The notes under the pieces were generated by a model that saw only the letters and a list, made by a program, of their open reading frames with translations, made no database searches and was not told where the DNA came from. Made by a program: the position numbers and the translations under genes. From Azorhizobium sp943369575 (lineage in GTDB: Bacteria; Pseudomonadota; Alphaproteobacteria; Rhizobiales; Xanthobacteraceae), in assembly GCA_943369575.1 (NCBI GenBank), contig CALRNP020000223.1:1-9400 (forward strand): a DNA stretch of 9,400 nucleotides, read 5' to 3'. This document shows, piece by piece, positions 1 through 6,355 of this stretch; within the stretch, counting starts at the first letter, position 1, and every line of letters begins with the position of its first letter.

Positions 1-451
1 GCAACCAGTCGGCGAGGCGGGCGCGGCCTTCCGGCGACATGTCTGTGGCCGCCCGCAGCAAGGCGCCGTGCAGGGTGCGCCACACCGCCCGCCGGGCATC
101 GCGCAAGGCCGAGAGCGCGGTATCGGCGGTGGCGGGGTCGAACGTGTCGGCGGTCAGCGCCCGGCGCACATCCTCTTGGGCGCGGCGGCTGGCGGCGCGG
201 TCGATCTCGATGGCCGGCTCCGCCGCCTGGAACTGGGCATAGAGCACCTTGGCATCGGGGCCGGGCAGGGTGGCCGCCAGCCGGTCGATCCGGGCGGCCG
301 GGCTGCGATCGGGCGGTGGCGCGGGCGCCGGGGCCTGTTGCAGCGCCAGGGCGATGGCGGCGCCGACGAAGAACAGGTTGAGCGCCAGCGAGCCCACCAG
401 CAGCAGGCGCTGCGGCGGCAGGACGGGGAGGCGCAGGCTCAGTCCGCTCAT
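1..451 (-). CDS. Periplasmic heavy-metal-sensor family protein (CnrX/CpxP-like), partial, C-terminus beyond left edge
   Basis: The first 150 residues are visible. A short cytoplasmic N-terminus is followed by one hydrophobic span at about residues 15-37 (RLLLVGSLALNLFFVGAA...), a Pro/Ala linker (38-48), and an all-helical, Arg/Ala-rich periplasmic part containing DMSPEGRARLADW near residues 137-149. That last motif resembles the 'LTPEQR'-type helix of the Spy/CpxP/Metal_resist fold. Such proteins sit anchored in the inner membrane and pass envelope signals to an adjacent anti-sigma factor, or act as chaperone-like sensors. The start at 451 is supported by a GGAG box (460-463) eight bases upstream and by an ATGA overlap with the preceding gene. 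The metal-ligand histidines of CnrX are not evident: the only His seen is H128, and there is no Cys. Metal sensing is therefore doubtful; family membership is judged from topology, motif and context rather than strong identity. Confidence 0.7.
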   Translation of the reverse strand, partial: MSGLSLRLPVLPPQRLLLVGSLALNLFFVGAAIALALQQAPAPAPPPDRSPAARIDRLAATLPGPDAKVLYAQFQAAEPAIEIDRAASRRAQEDVRRALTADTFDPATADTALSALRDARRAVWRTLHGALLRAATDMSPEGRARLADWL

Positions 452-969
452 AGTCCGGTCTCCGCCAACGGGTCGGGCTCGAACATGATGGCGCTCACGT
501 CTGCATCGGCCACGGTCACGCGCTGAGACGCAAACCTTGGATCGAAGCCGCCGGGGCCGAAGGCATGGGAGCCCATGAGGAAGCCGAGCATGGCCATTCC
601 CGCCAGAGCGGCGATGCTGGGCCAGGCCGGACGCAAATCGAACGCCAGCAGCCAGCCGGGCAGAACCGGCATCCGCCCCGCCTGGGCGGGGAGGGGGCGG
701 GCGGCCAGCCGCGCCGCTACCCGTCCCGCGGCCGCCACATCGCTCTCGGACGGCGGACCGGACAGGGCGCGGTGAAACAGCGCGTCCATCTGCCGGCCCT
801 CGCTCAGCAGCGCGCGGGCGGCAGGATCGGCCTTGAACAGGGCGCTGGCGCCCGCCCGCACCTGCGGCGGCCAGGCGGTGATGTCGGCGCCATGGCGCAC
901 CAAAGCCAGCTCCAATTCGGCGCGGGAGAGCGCGCGGGGGGCCGGCGGGGCCTTGTCTGTCCGGCTCAT
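448..969 (-). CDS. Small single-span membrane protein, probable anti-sigma factor
   Basis: The protein has 173 residues. A cytoplasmic N-terminal helical part (about 15-95, beginning with LSRAELELALVRHGADI) precedes one transmembrane segment at about 116-137 and a short periplasmic tail ending in EPDPLAETGL. This topology, and its place directly after an ECF sigma gene and before a periplasmic sensor-type gene, fit an anti-sigma factor that holds the sigma at the membrane until released by a signal. There is no zinc anti-sigma motif (HxxxCxxC) and no Cys at all, so it is not of the ZAS class. The start at 969 has a GGGAG box (978-982) eight bases upstream, inside the last codons of the sigma gene, with only three bases between the two genes. 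Its TGA overlaps the next gene's ATG, so all three are probably translated in sequence. The role is inferred from context; I do not recognise a named anti-sigma domain. Confidence 0.72.
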   Translation of the reverse strand: MSRTDKAPPAPRALSRAELELALVRHGADITAWPPQVRAGASALFKADPAARALLSEGRQMDALFHRALSGPPSESDVAAAGRVAARLAARPLPAQAGRMPVLPGWLLAFDLRPAWPSIAALAGMAMLGFLMGSHAFGPGGFDPRFASQRVTVADADVSAIMFEPDPLAETGL

Positions 970-972
970 GAT

Positions 973-1569
973 CTAGTCTCCCGAGAAAACACGCGTTCCG
1001 AGACTGCCGCGCAGCGCCTTGCGGGCGCGCACCAGCAGGGTTTCGACCCCGCCCACCGAGGTGCCGAGGACCTCAGCGGCGCGGCTGTTGGAGAGGCCCT
1101 CCCAATAGGTGAGCAGCACCACAGCACGCTGACGCGGCGGAAGAGCGGCAATGGCAGCGGCGAGGCGCTGGGTTTCGTCGCGCCGTTCGAGCCGGGCCTG
1201 GGCATCGGGCTGGGGGTCCACCGGCTCGCCGGCCTCCTCCAGCGCCGCGAATGGCGTGCGGCGGCGGTGATTGAGGCAGAGGTTGACCACGATGCGATAG
1301 AACCAGGTGCCGAACGCTGCCGTGGGCTGCCAGCGCGGGGCGGCGCGCCAGACCCGGAGCAAAGCCTCCTGGGCGATTTCCTCGGCATCGGCCTCGCTGC
1401 CGAGGAAACGGCGTGCGAGCGCCACCGCCCGGACGGCGTAGCGGTCGCTGAGCACCCGGAATGCGGGTTCGTCCCCTCCGGCGACCCGCGCCATGAGGTC
1501 CTCGTCGCTTGGCTCACGCATCCGGGAACTCGATCCGGCCCCAGGTCGCAGACTGCCACCATGGTGCAT
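973..1569 (-). CDS. ECF-type RNA polymerase sigma-70 factor
   Basis: The 198-residue product has the two-domain ECF layout. Region 2 lies at about 36-104, with DAEEIAQEALLRVWRAAPRW (core binding and -10 recognition) and FGTWFYRIVVNLCLNHRRR. Region 4 lies at about 134-188, with LPPRQRAVVLLTYWEGLSN and the helix-turn-helix AAEVLGTSVGGVETLLVRARKAL. An Asp/Pro-rich linker (about 110-130) separates them. It would direct core RNA polymerase to a small regulon, typically including its own operon, under control of the membrane anti-sigma encoded next. An in-frame stop at 1578-1576 makes ATG 1569 the longest possible start, but its Shine-Dalgarno sequence is only one base away. ATG 1521 (MREPSDEDLMARVAGG...) matches the usual N-terminus of the family better but has a weak ribosome binding site. 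Identity as an ECF sigma is firm; the start is not. Confidence 0.93.
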   Translation of the reverse strand: MHHGGSLRPGAGSSSRMREPSDEDLMARVAGGDEPAFRVLSDRYAVRAVALARRFLGSEADAEEIAQEALLRVWRAAPRWQPTAAFGTWFYRIVVNLCLNHRRRTPFAALEEAGEPVDPQPDAQARLERRDETQRLAAAIAALPPRQRAVVLLTYWEGLSNSRAAEVLGTSVGGVETLLVRARKALRGSLGTRVFSGD

Positions 1570-1570
1570 T

Positions 1571-1576
1571 CCTCCT
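1571..1576 (-). promoter_or_regulatory. Shine-Dalgarno AGGAGG with unusual spacing to the sigma gene
   Basis: A consensus AGGAGG lies one base upstream of ATG 1569, the in-frame sigma start, and eight bases upstream of ATG 1562, which opens a different frame. The ideal spacing therefore belongs to the wrong frame. Either the sigma gene starts here inefficiently, or it starts further in (ATG 1521), or the alternate frame is sampled by ribosomes. Confidence 0.6.
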
Positions 1577-1673
1577 CAATCCCATATCCCGATTAAGGCC
1601 AATCTTCCGCACGGCTGGCGGAGTTCTTCAGGCCTTTCGCCGCGGCTTACTGGTTTGAACCCATGGGAAAGCG

Positions 1674-1735
1674 AAACCCTGCGCTGGCGCATCTGTTCAC
1701 GCTTTCGTGAGCTTCACCGGAACGGCGCAGGGTTT
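1674..1735. repeat. Nested inverted repeat, 11-bp outer arms around a 5-bp inner hairpin
   Basis: The outer arms AAACCCTGCGC (1674-1684) and GCGCAGGGTTT (1725-1735) are exact reverse complements separated by 40 bp. Almost concentric with them lies a second exact pair, TCACG (1697-1701) and CGTGA (1706-1710), with a CTTT loop. The centres differ by only one base. It lies between divergent genes, so a terminator is not expected; an operator for a dimeric regulator or a structured RNA leader is more likely. The right arm begins just after the plus-strand CCGGAAC motif. Confidence 0.65.
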
Positions 1736-1741
1736 GTGCGG

Positions 1742-1761
1742 TGCAGCGTGTTGAAGCTGCA
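1742..1761. repeat. Short inverted repeat before the RND operon
   Basis: The exact 6-bp arms TGCAGC (1742-1747) and GCTGCA (1756-1761) enclose an 8-bp loop. The repeat sits 14 bases upstream of the GGGGAT ribosome binding site of the membrane fusion protein gene. It could form a small hairpin in the leader or be a half of an operator; at this size chance is possible. Confidence 0.35.
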
Positions 1762-1788
1762 GGTGCCATGTTCCGGGGATAAAAGTCG

Positions 1789-2964
1789 ATGCGCCGTGCC
1801 GTTTGGATCGTGGCCGCGTTGGTGGTGGTCGGTGGCGGGTTGGCGTGGCGCTTCGGCTTTGCCGCGCCGGCCCCCGAGGTGCGGCAGGCGCGGGCACCCG
1901 CGCCCATTCCGGTGGTGGCCGGCACGGCCCAGACCCAGGACGTTCCGGTCTATGTGACCGGCATCGGCGCGGTGCAGGCCTATAACACCGTCACCGTCAA
2001 AGTGCGGGTGGACGGTGAGTTGCAGAAGGTCTCCTTCACCGAAGGCCAGGATGTGAAGGCCGGCGACCTTCTCGCCCAGATCGATCCGCGCCCGTACGCG
2101 GCCTCCCTGGCCCAGGCGCAGGCGACCAAGGCCAAGGACATGGCCCAGCTCACCAACGCCAAGATCGACCAGGAGCGCTACAAGACCCTGGTGGCCAAGA
2201 ATGCCGCCTCCCAGCAGACCCTCGACACCCAGAACGCCCAGGTGGCGCAATATGAAGCGGCGGTGCAGGGCGACCAGGCCGCCATCGACAATGCGCAGGT
2301 CCAGCTGGGCTATACCACCATCACCGCCCCCATCGCCGGGCGTACCGGCGTGCGGCAGGTGGACCAGGGCAATATCGTGCGCACCACCGACACCACCGGG
2401 CTGGTGGTGATCACCCAGCTCAAGCCGATCTCGGTCATCTTCGCCATGCCGCAGGATCGCCTGGATGAGTTGGTCGCCGCCATGGACAGCGGGCCGGTGG
2501 AAGTGCTGGCCTTCAAGCGCGACGGCACCACCCAGCTGGGCACCGGCAAGGTGGAACTGATCGACAACCAGATCGACTCCAACACCGGCACGCTGCGGGT
2601 GAAGGCCACCTTCGCCAATGACGATCTCAAGCTCTGGCCCGGCGCGTTCGTGAATGTCCAGGTGCAGGTCCGCATGCTCACCGCGGCGGTGACCGTTCCC
2701 GCCCAGGTGGTCCAGCGCGGCGCCGATGGCCTGTTCGTCTATGTCATCAAGCCTGACAACACGGTGGAGAAGCGCACCATCACCCTCGGGCCGACCAAGG
2801 CCGGCATGAGCGTGGTAGCCAGCGGCCTGACGGCCGGCGAGCAGGTGGTGGTGGACGGCCAGCTCAAGCTGACGCCGGGCGCCCGCATCTCTGTCACCGG
2901 CGCGGCCCCGCCGCCGCCCGCCGCCGCCCCGGTCAGCGACGCCAGCACGAAGACGCCCGCATGA
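1789..2964 (+). CDS. RND efflux membrane fusion protein (periplasmic adaptor), MdtA/AcrA family
   Basis: The 391-residue adaptor would link the inner-membrane RND pump to an outer-membrane channel in the periplasm. Domains in order: an N-terminal membrane anchor (about 4-26, VWIVAALVVVGGGLAW); the first lipoyl half-motif (about 68-100, VKVRVDGELQKVSFTEGQDVKAGDLLAQIDPRPY); an alpha-helical hairpin (about 101-170, rich in Gln, Ala and Lys); the second lipoyl half (173-196, LGYTTITAPIAGRTGVRQ); a beta-barrel domain (about 200-290, including IDNQIDSNTGTLRVKATF); and a membrane-proximal domain to about 375. The tail is Pro/Ala-rich. There is no lipobox Cys, so the protein is anchored by its N-terminal helix rather than a lipid. 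The start has a GGGGAT box at good spacing. The stop overlaps the pump gene's start (ATGA), so the two subunits are coupled. Its closest familiar relative is MdtA; substrates cannot be read from sequence. Confidence 0.95.
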   Translation: MRRAVWIVAALVVVGGGLAWRFGFAAPAPEVRQARAPAPIPVVAGTAQTQDVPVYVTGIGAVQAYNTVTVKVRVDGELQKVSFTEGQDVKAGDLLAQIDPRPYAASLAQAQATKAKDMAQLTNAKIDQERYKTLVAKNAASQQTLDTQNAQVAQYEAAVQGDQAAIDNAQVQLGYTTITAPIAGRTGVRQVDQGNIVRTTDTTGLVVITQLKPISVIFAMPQDRLDELVAAMDSGPVEVLAFKRDGTTQLGTGKVELIDNQIDSNTGTLRVKATFANDDLKLWPGAFVNVQVQVRMLTAAVTVPAQVVQRGADGLFVYVIKPDNTVEKRTITLGPTKAGMSVVASGLTAGEQVVVDGQLKLTPGARISVTGAAPPPPAAAPVSDASTKTPA

Positions 2965-5900
2965 GCATCTCCACCCCCTTCATCCGCCGCCCCATCGCCA
3001 CCACGCTGCTGATGGTGGCCATGGTGCTGGTGGGCGCCGTCGCCTATCCGCTGCTGCCGGTGGCACCGCTGCCGCAGGTGGATTTCCCCACCATCCAGGT
3101 CTCCGCCAGCCTGCCGGGCGCCAGCCCCGAGACCATGGCCTCATCGGTGGCCACGCCCCTGGAGCGCCAGTTCAGCCAGATCGCCGGCGTGACCCAGATG
3201 ACCTCGTCCAGTGCGCTGGGCGTGGCCTCCATCACCATCCAGTTCGATCTGGCCCGCAATATCGACGCGGCGGCGCAGGATGTGCAGTCGGCCATCACCG
3301 CCGCCTCCGGGCAATTGCCCAAGAACCTGCCCAGCCCGCCGACCTTCCGCAAGGTTAATCCGGCGGATTCGCCTATTCTCATCATCGCGGTGCAGTCGCA
3401 GCTTTATCCCATCACCAAGGTGGATGATCTAGCCGACACCATCCTGGCCCAGCAGATCAGCCAGATCCCTGGCATCGCCCAGGTGGCGATCACCGGCGAG
3501 CAGAAGCCGGCGGTGCGGGTGCAGGTGGACCCGGCCAAATTGGCGGCGCTGGGCCTGAGCCTGGAGGACGTGCGCTCGGTGCTGGCCGCCGCGACGGTGG
3601 ATTCGCCCAAGGGCAGCTTCGACGGCCCGGCGCAGAGCTTCACCATCTATGCGGACGACCAGCTGCTGGCCTCCCAGCCCTGGAACGACGTCATCATCGC
3701 CTATAAGAACGGCGCCCCGGTGCGCATCCGCGACATCGGTGCCGCCATCGACGCGCCGGAGAATATGCGCCTCGCCTCCTGGCAGAAGGGCAAGCGCGGC
3801 ATTCAGCTGATCGTCTTCAAGCAGCCGGGCGCCAATGTCATCGACACCGTGGACCGGGTGCGCGGCATGATCCCGCGCCTGGAAGCCTCGCTGCCGCCGG
3901 GCATCTCGGTGGACATCCTCACCGACCGCACCCAGACCATCCGCGCCTCGGTGGAGGACGTGCAGTTCACCATGCTGTTGACCATCGGCCTGGTGGTGGC
4001 GGTGATCTTCGCCTTCCTGCGCAACGTATGGGCCACCATCATCCCGTCCATCACCGTGCCCATGGCGCTGATCGGCACCTTCGCGGTGATGTATGTGCTG
4101 GGCTACAGCCTGGACAATCTCTCGCTCATGGGCCTGACCATCGCGGTCGGCTTCGTGGTGGATGACGCCATCGTCATGCTGGAGAACATCCACCGCCATA
4201 TCGAGGAGGGGCTCTCGCCCATGGACGCCGCCCTCAAGGGCGCGGGCGAGATCGGCTTCACCATCATCTCCATCAGCGTGTCGCTGATCGCGGTGTTCAT
4301 TCCGGTACTGCTCATGGGCGGCATCGTCGGCCGCCTGCTGCGCGAGTTCGCGGTGACGGTGACCATCACCATCCTGGTGTCGGTGGTGGTGTCGCTGACC
4401 CTCACGCCCATGATGTGCTCGCTGTTCCTCAAGAGCGAGCACGGCGTGAAGCACGGGCGCCTCTACATGGCCTCCGAAGCCTTCTTCGACGGCATGCTGC
4501 ATGCTTATGACACCGGCCTGAAATGGGTGCTGCGCCACCAGGCGATCACCCTGGCCAGCCTGTTCGTGACCATGGCCGCCACGGTGGCGCTCTATGTGGC
4601 GATCCCCAAGGGCTTCTTCCCGCAGCAGGACACCGGCTTTCTCACCGGCTTCACCGAGGCGGCGCAGGATATTTCCTTCGCGGCCATGTCGCAGAAGCAG
4701 CAGGCGCTGATGGCCATCGTCGCCAAGGATCCGGACGTGGAAAGCGTCGCCGGCTCGGTGGGCGCCACCGGCGGGTCGCAGACGGTCAACACCGGGCGCA
4801 TGTGGATCAACCTTAAGCCCCGCGACGAGCGCAGCGCCAGCGCCGACCAGATCATCAACCGGCTGCGGCCGCAGATCGCCAAGGTGCCGGGGGCATCGCT
4901 GTTCCTCCAGGCGTCGCAGGACATCAATGTGGGCGGACGGGCGGCCCGCACCCAGTATCAATACACCCTTCAGGACGCCAATCTGGACGAACTGAACGAA
5001 TGGGCGCCGAAGATCCTCGCCAAGCTGCGCTCCATCCCCGGCCTTCAGGATGTGGCCACTGACCAGCAGACCAACGCCCCGACCGTCTCGCTCGCCATCG
5101 ACCGCGACACCGCCGCCCGCTTCGGCATCCAGCCGCAGGTGATTGACGACACGCTCTATGACGCCTTCGGCCAGCGGCAGGTGGCGCAATACTTCACCCA
5201 GCTGTCGCAATATCACGTGGTGCTGGAGGTGGATCCCAAGCTGCAACTGGATTCCAGCTCGCTGGACAAGATCTACGTCAAGTCTCCGCGCACCAGTGAG
5301 ATGATCCCGCTCTCCGCCTTCGTGAAGGTGGACACCACCAAAACCGCCTATCTCTCCATCAGCCATCAGGGCCAGTTCCCGGCGGTGACGCTGAGCTTCA
5401 ACCTGGCGCCGGGCACGGCCTTGGGCGAGGCGGTCGCCGCCATCCGACAGGCGGAACTGGAGATGGGCAAGCCGGTGACGCTGATCGGCAATTTCCAGGG
5501 CACGGCGCAGGCGTTCCAGGATTCCCTGCGCACCCAGCCCTATCTGATCGCGGCGGCCCTGGTGGCGGTCTACATCATCCTCGGCGTGCTCTATGAGAGC
5601 TTCATCCACCCGCTGACCATTCTCTCCACCTTGCCGTCGGCGGGGCTGGGGGCGCTGCTGATCCTCTATGTCTCGGGCTTCGACCTCAGCGTCATGGGGC
5701 TCATCGGCATCCTGCTGCTGATCGGCATCGTCAAGAAGAACGGCATCATGATGATCGACTTCGCCTTGCAGCGAGAGCGCGAGGAAGGCATGGCGCCGGA
5801 GCAGTCCATCTATGAGGCCTGCCTCACCCGCTTCCGCCCGATCATGATGACCACCATGGCCGCACTGCTGGGCGGCCTGCCGCTGATGCTGGGCACCGGC

Positions 5901-6116
5901 ACCGGCTCGGAACTGCGCCGGCCCTTGGGCTTCGCCATCGTCGGCGGCCTGATCGTCAGCCAGATCCTCACCCTCTACACCACGCCGGTGGTGTATCTGT
6001 ACATGGCCCGGCTCACCGCCCGCATCGCCCGCTGGCGCGGCAAGACGGTGGCCGACCACGCCCATCCCGCCGATGGCGCGGTGGTGCCGCTGGAACGGCC
6101 GGCGGCGGCGGAGTAG
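2961..6116 (+). CDS. RND efflux pump inner-membrane subunit, HAE1 family, MdtB/MdtC-like
   Basis: At 1051 residues it has the full usual length of a drug-type RND pump, a trimeric drug/proton antiporter with 12 transmembrane helices and two large periplasmic loops. The N-terminus (SISTPFIRRPIATTLLMVAM, then LPVAPLPQVDFPTIQV) and GFFPQQDTG at 551-559 are typical of MdtB/MdtC rather than AcrB. The proton relay is present: the Asp pair D401-D402 in GFVVDDAIVMLEN (helix 4) and Lys 926 in LIGIVKKNGIMMIDF (helix 10). D402 and its neighbourhood also argue for HAE1 drug pumps and against heavy-metal (HME) pumps. E. coli MdtABC uses two different pump subunits; here only one is encoded, so a homotrimer is inferred. 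No outer-membrane factor follows. Translation is coupled to the adaptor gene; only a weak GAAG-like ribosome binding site precedes the start. Confidence 0.95.
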   Translation: MSISTPFIRRPIATTLLMVAMVLVGAVAYPLLPVAPLPQVDFPTIQVSASLPGASPETMASSVATPLERQFSQIAGVTQMTSSSALGVASITIQFDLARNIDAAAQDVQSAITAASGQLPKNLPSPPTFRKVNPADSPILIIAVQSQLYPITKVDDLADTILAQQISQIPGIAQVAITGEQKPAVRVQVDPAKLAALGLSLEDVRSVLAAATVDSPKGSFDGPAQSFTIYADDQLLASQPWNDVIIAYKNGAPVRIRDIGAAIDAPENMRLASWQKGKRGIQLIVFKQPGANVIDTVDRVRGMIPRLEASLPPGISVDILTDRTQTIRASVEDVQFTMLLTIGLVVAVIFAFLRNVWATIIPSITVPMALIGTFAVMYVLGYSLDNLSLMGLTIAVGFVVDDAIVMLENIHRHIEEGLSPMDAALKGAGEIGFTIISISVSLIAVFIPVLLMGGIVGRLLREFAVTVTITILVSVVVSLTLTPMMCSLFLKSEHGVKHGRLYMASEAFFDGMLHAYDTGLKWVLRHQAITLASLFVTMAATVALYVAIPKGFFPQQDTGFLTGFTEAAQDISFAAMSQKQQALMAIVAKDPDVESVAGSVGATGGSQTVNTGRMWINLKPRDERSASADQIINRLRPQIAKVPGASLFLQASQDINVGGRAARTQYQYTLQDANLDELNEWAPKILAKLRSIPGLQDVATDQQTNAPTVSLAIDRDTAARFGIQPQVIDDTLYDAFGQRQVAQYFTQLSQYHVVLEVDPKLQLDSSSLDKIYVKSPRTSEMIPLSAFVKVDTTKTAYLSISHQGQFPAVTLSFNLAPGTALGEAVAAIRQAELEMGKPVTLIGNFQGTAQAFQDSLRTQPYLIAAALVAVYIILGVLYESFIHPLTILSTLPSAGLGALLILYVSGFDLSVMGLIGILLLIGIVKKNGIMMIDFALQREREEGMAPEQSIYEACLTRFRPIMMTTMAALLGGLPLMLGTGTGSELRRPLGFAIVGGLIVSQILTLYTTPVVYLYMARLTARIARWRGKTVADHAHPADGAVVPLERPAAAE

Positions 6117-6130
6117 CGCCCTTTCACCCG

Positions 6131-6158
6131 GCCGCCGCCCGATGATCCGGGCGGTGGC
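6131..6158 (+). terminator. GC-rich hairpin after the RND operon, possible terminator
   Basis: The arms GCCGCCGCCCG (6131-6141) and CGGGCGGTGGC (6148-6158) pair over 11 bp with one G-T wobble around a 6-base loop, starting 15 bases after the pump stop codon. The stem is strong, but no run of T follows. It may act as a weak or factor-assisted terminator, or protect the 3' end of the message. Confidence 0.5.
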
Positions 6159-6161
6159 AAC

Positions 6162-6183
6162 TGGCAGTTCCATGGGACTGTCA
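6162..6183. promoter_or_regulatory. Imperfect 22-bp dyad upstream of edd, possible operator
   Basis: The inner 16 bp, CAGTTCCATGGGACTG (6165-6180), are symmetric except for one base pair. Two further pairs extend the symmetry to 6162-6183 (9 of 11 pairs, both exceptions being G/T). It overlaps AACTGGCAGTT (6159-6169), another exact dyad, and abuts TCATGA (6181-6186). Its size fits a site for a dimeric regulator about 175-195 bases before edd. It does not resemble the HexR site known for edd in pseudomonads. No regulator gene is next to it, so the role is a guess. Confidence 0.35.
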
Positions 6184-6232
6184 TGACCGGCGTGCCACAC
6201 AGAACCTGACGGGCGTGCCGTTGGGCGACGGC

Positions 6233-6262
6233 TTGCGCATCCCCTTCGCACCCCGACATAGA
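6233..6262 (+). promoter_or_regulatory. Weak candidate promoter of edd
   Basis: TTGCGC (6233-6238) and CATAGA (6257-6262) are spaced by 18 bp and would be a poor sigma-70-type pair about 95 bases before edd. This is the most AT-rich spot in an otherwise GC-rich gap, which is the main support. Match to consensus is low. Confidence 0.2.
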
Positions 6263-6343
6263 TAGGATGAACCAGACTCGCAGCGCCAAAGGGCGCTGTC
6301 GGGAGACGGGCTCGGTGGTGTCCGCCGCCCGCAACGCCCAGCC

Positions 6344-6349
6344 AGGAGG
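6344..6349 (+). promoter_or_regulatory. Ribosome binding site of edd
   Basis: A consensus AGGAGG lies six bases before ATG 6356 and fixes the start of edd. Confidence 0.85.
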
Positions 6350-6355
6350 CACGCC

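Larger units (their letters stand above)
1570..1788. promoter_or_regulatory. Divergent intergenic region between the sigma unit and the RND operon
   Basis: This 219-bp region must hold the promoters of both divergent operons. Two copies of CCGGAAC, resembling the GGAAC -35 core of many ECF-dependent promoters, face each other at 1717-1723 (plus strand) and 1770-1776 (minus strand). The plus-strand copy would put a transcription start about 35-40 bases before the membrane fusion protein gene. Neither copy has a clear CGTC/CGTT-type -10 element at 16-17 bases, so ECF control is only a suggestion. No convincing TTGACA/TATAAT pair was found. A GGGGAT box (1775-1780), eight bases before ATG 1789, serves as ribosome binding site of the RND operon. 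Two inverted repeats lie in the same interval. Confidence 0.45.
6117..6355. other. Intergenic region between the RND operon and edd
   Basis: No convincing gene is seen in these 239 bp. From left to right it holds a GC-rich hairpin just after the pump gene, a cluster of dyads around 6159-6186, weak promoter-like elements near 6233-6262, and a strong ribosome binding site for edd. The start of edd is therefore well defined, while its promoter is not. Confidence 0.6.

Noticed and set aside
966..1562. The alternate minus-strand frame over the sigma gene as a real protein gene
   Set aside because: The product is an Arg/Ser/Pro/Ala-rich sequence with no domain, whereas the overlapping frame is a clear ECF sigma. 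Its ribosome binding site position is kept as a finding, but not the protein.
565..1596. A 343-codon plus-strand frame opposite the anti-sigma and sigma genes
   Set aside because: It is the antisense shadow of two genes with clear family features. The product is Gly/Arg/Gln-rich without motifs.
3429..6251. A 940-codon open frame on the minus strand opposite the RND pump gene
   Set aside because: It mirrors the pump gene codon by codon, is very rich in His, Arg, Gly, Gln and Asp, and has no recognisable domain. Long antisense frames of this kind are expected from high-GC codon use.
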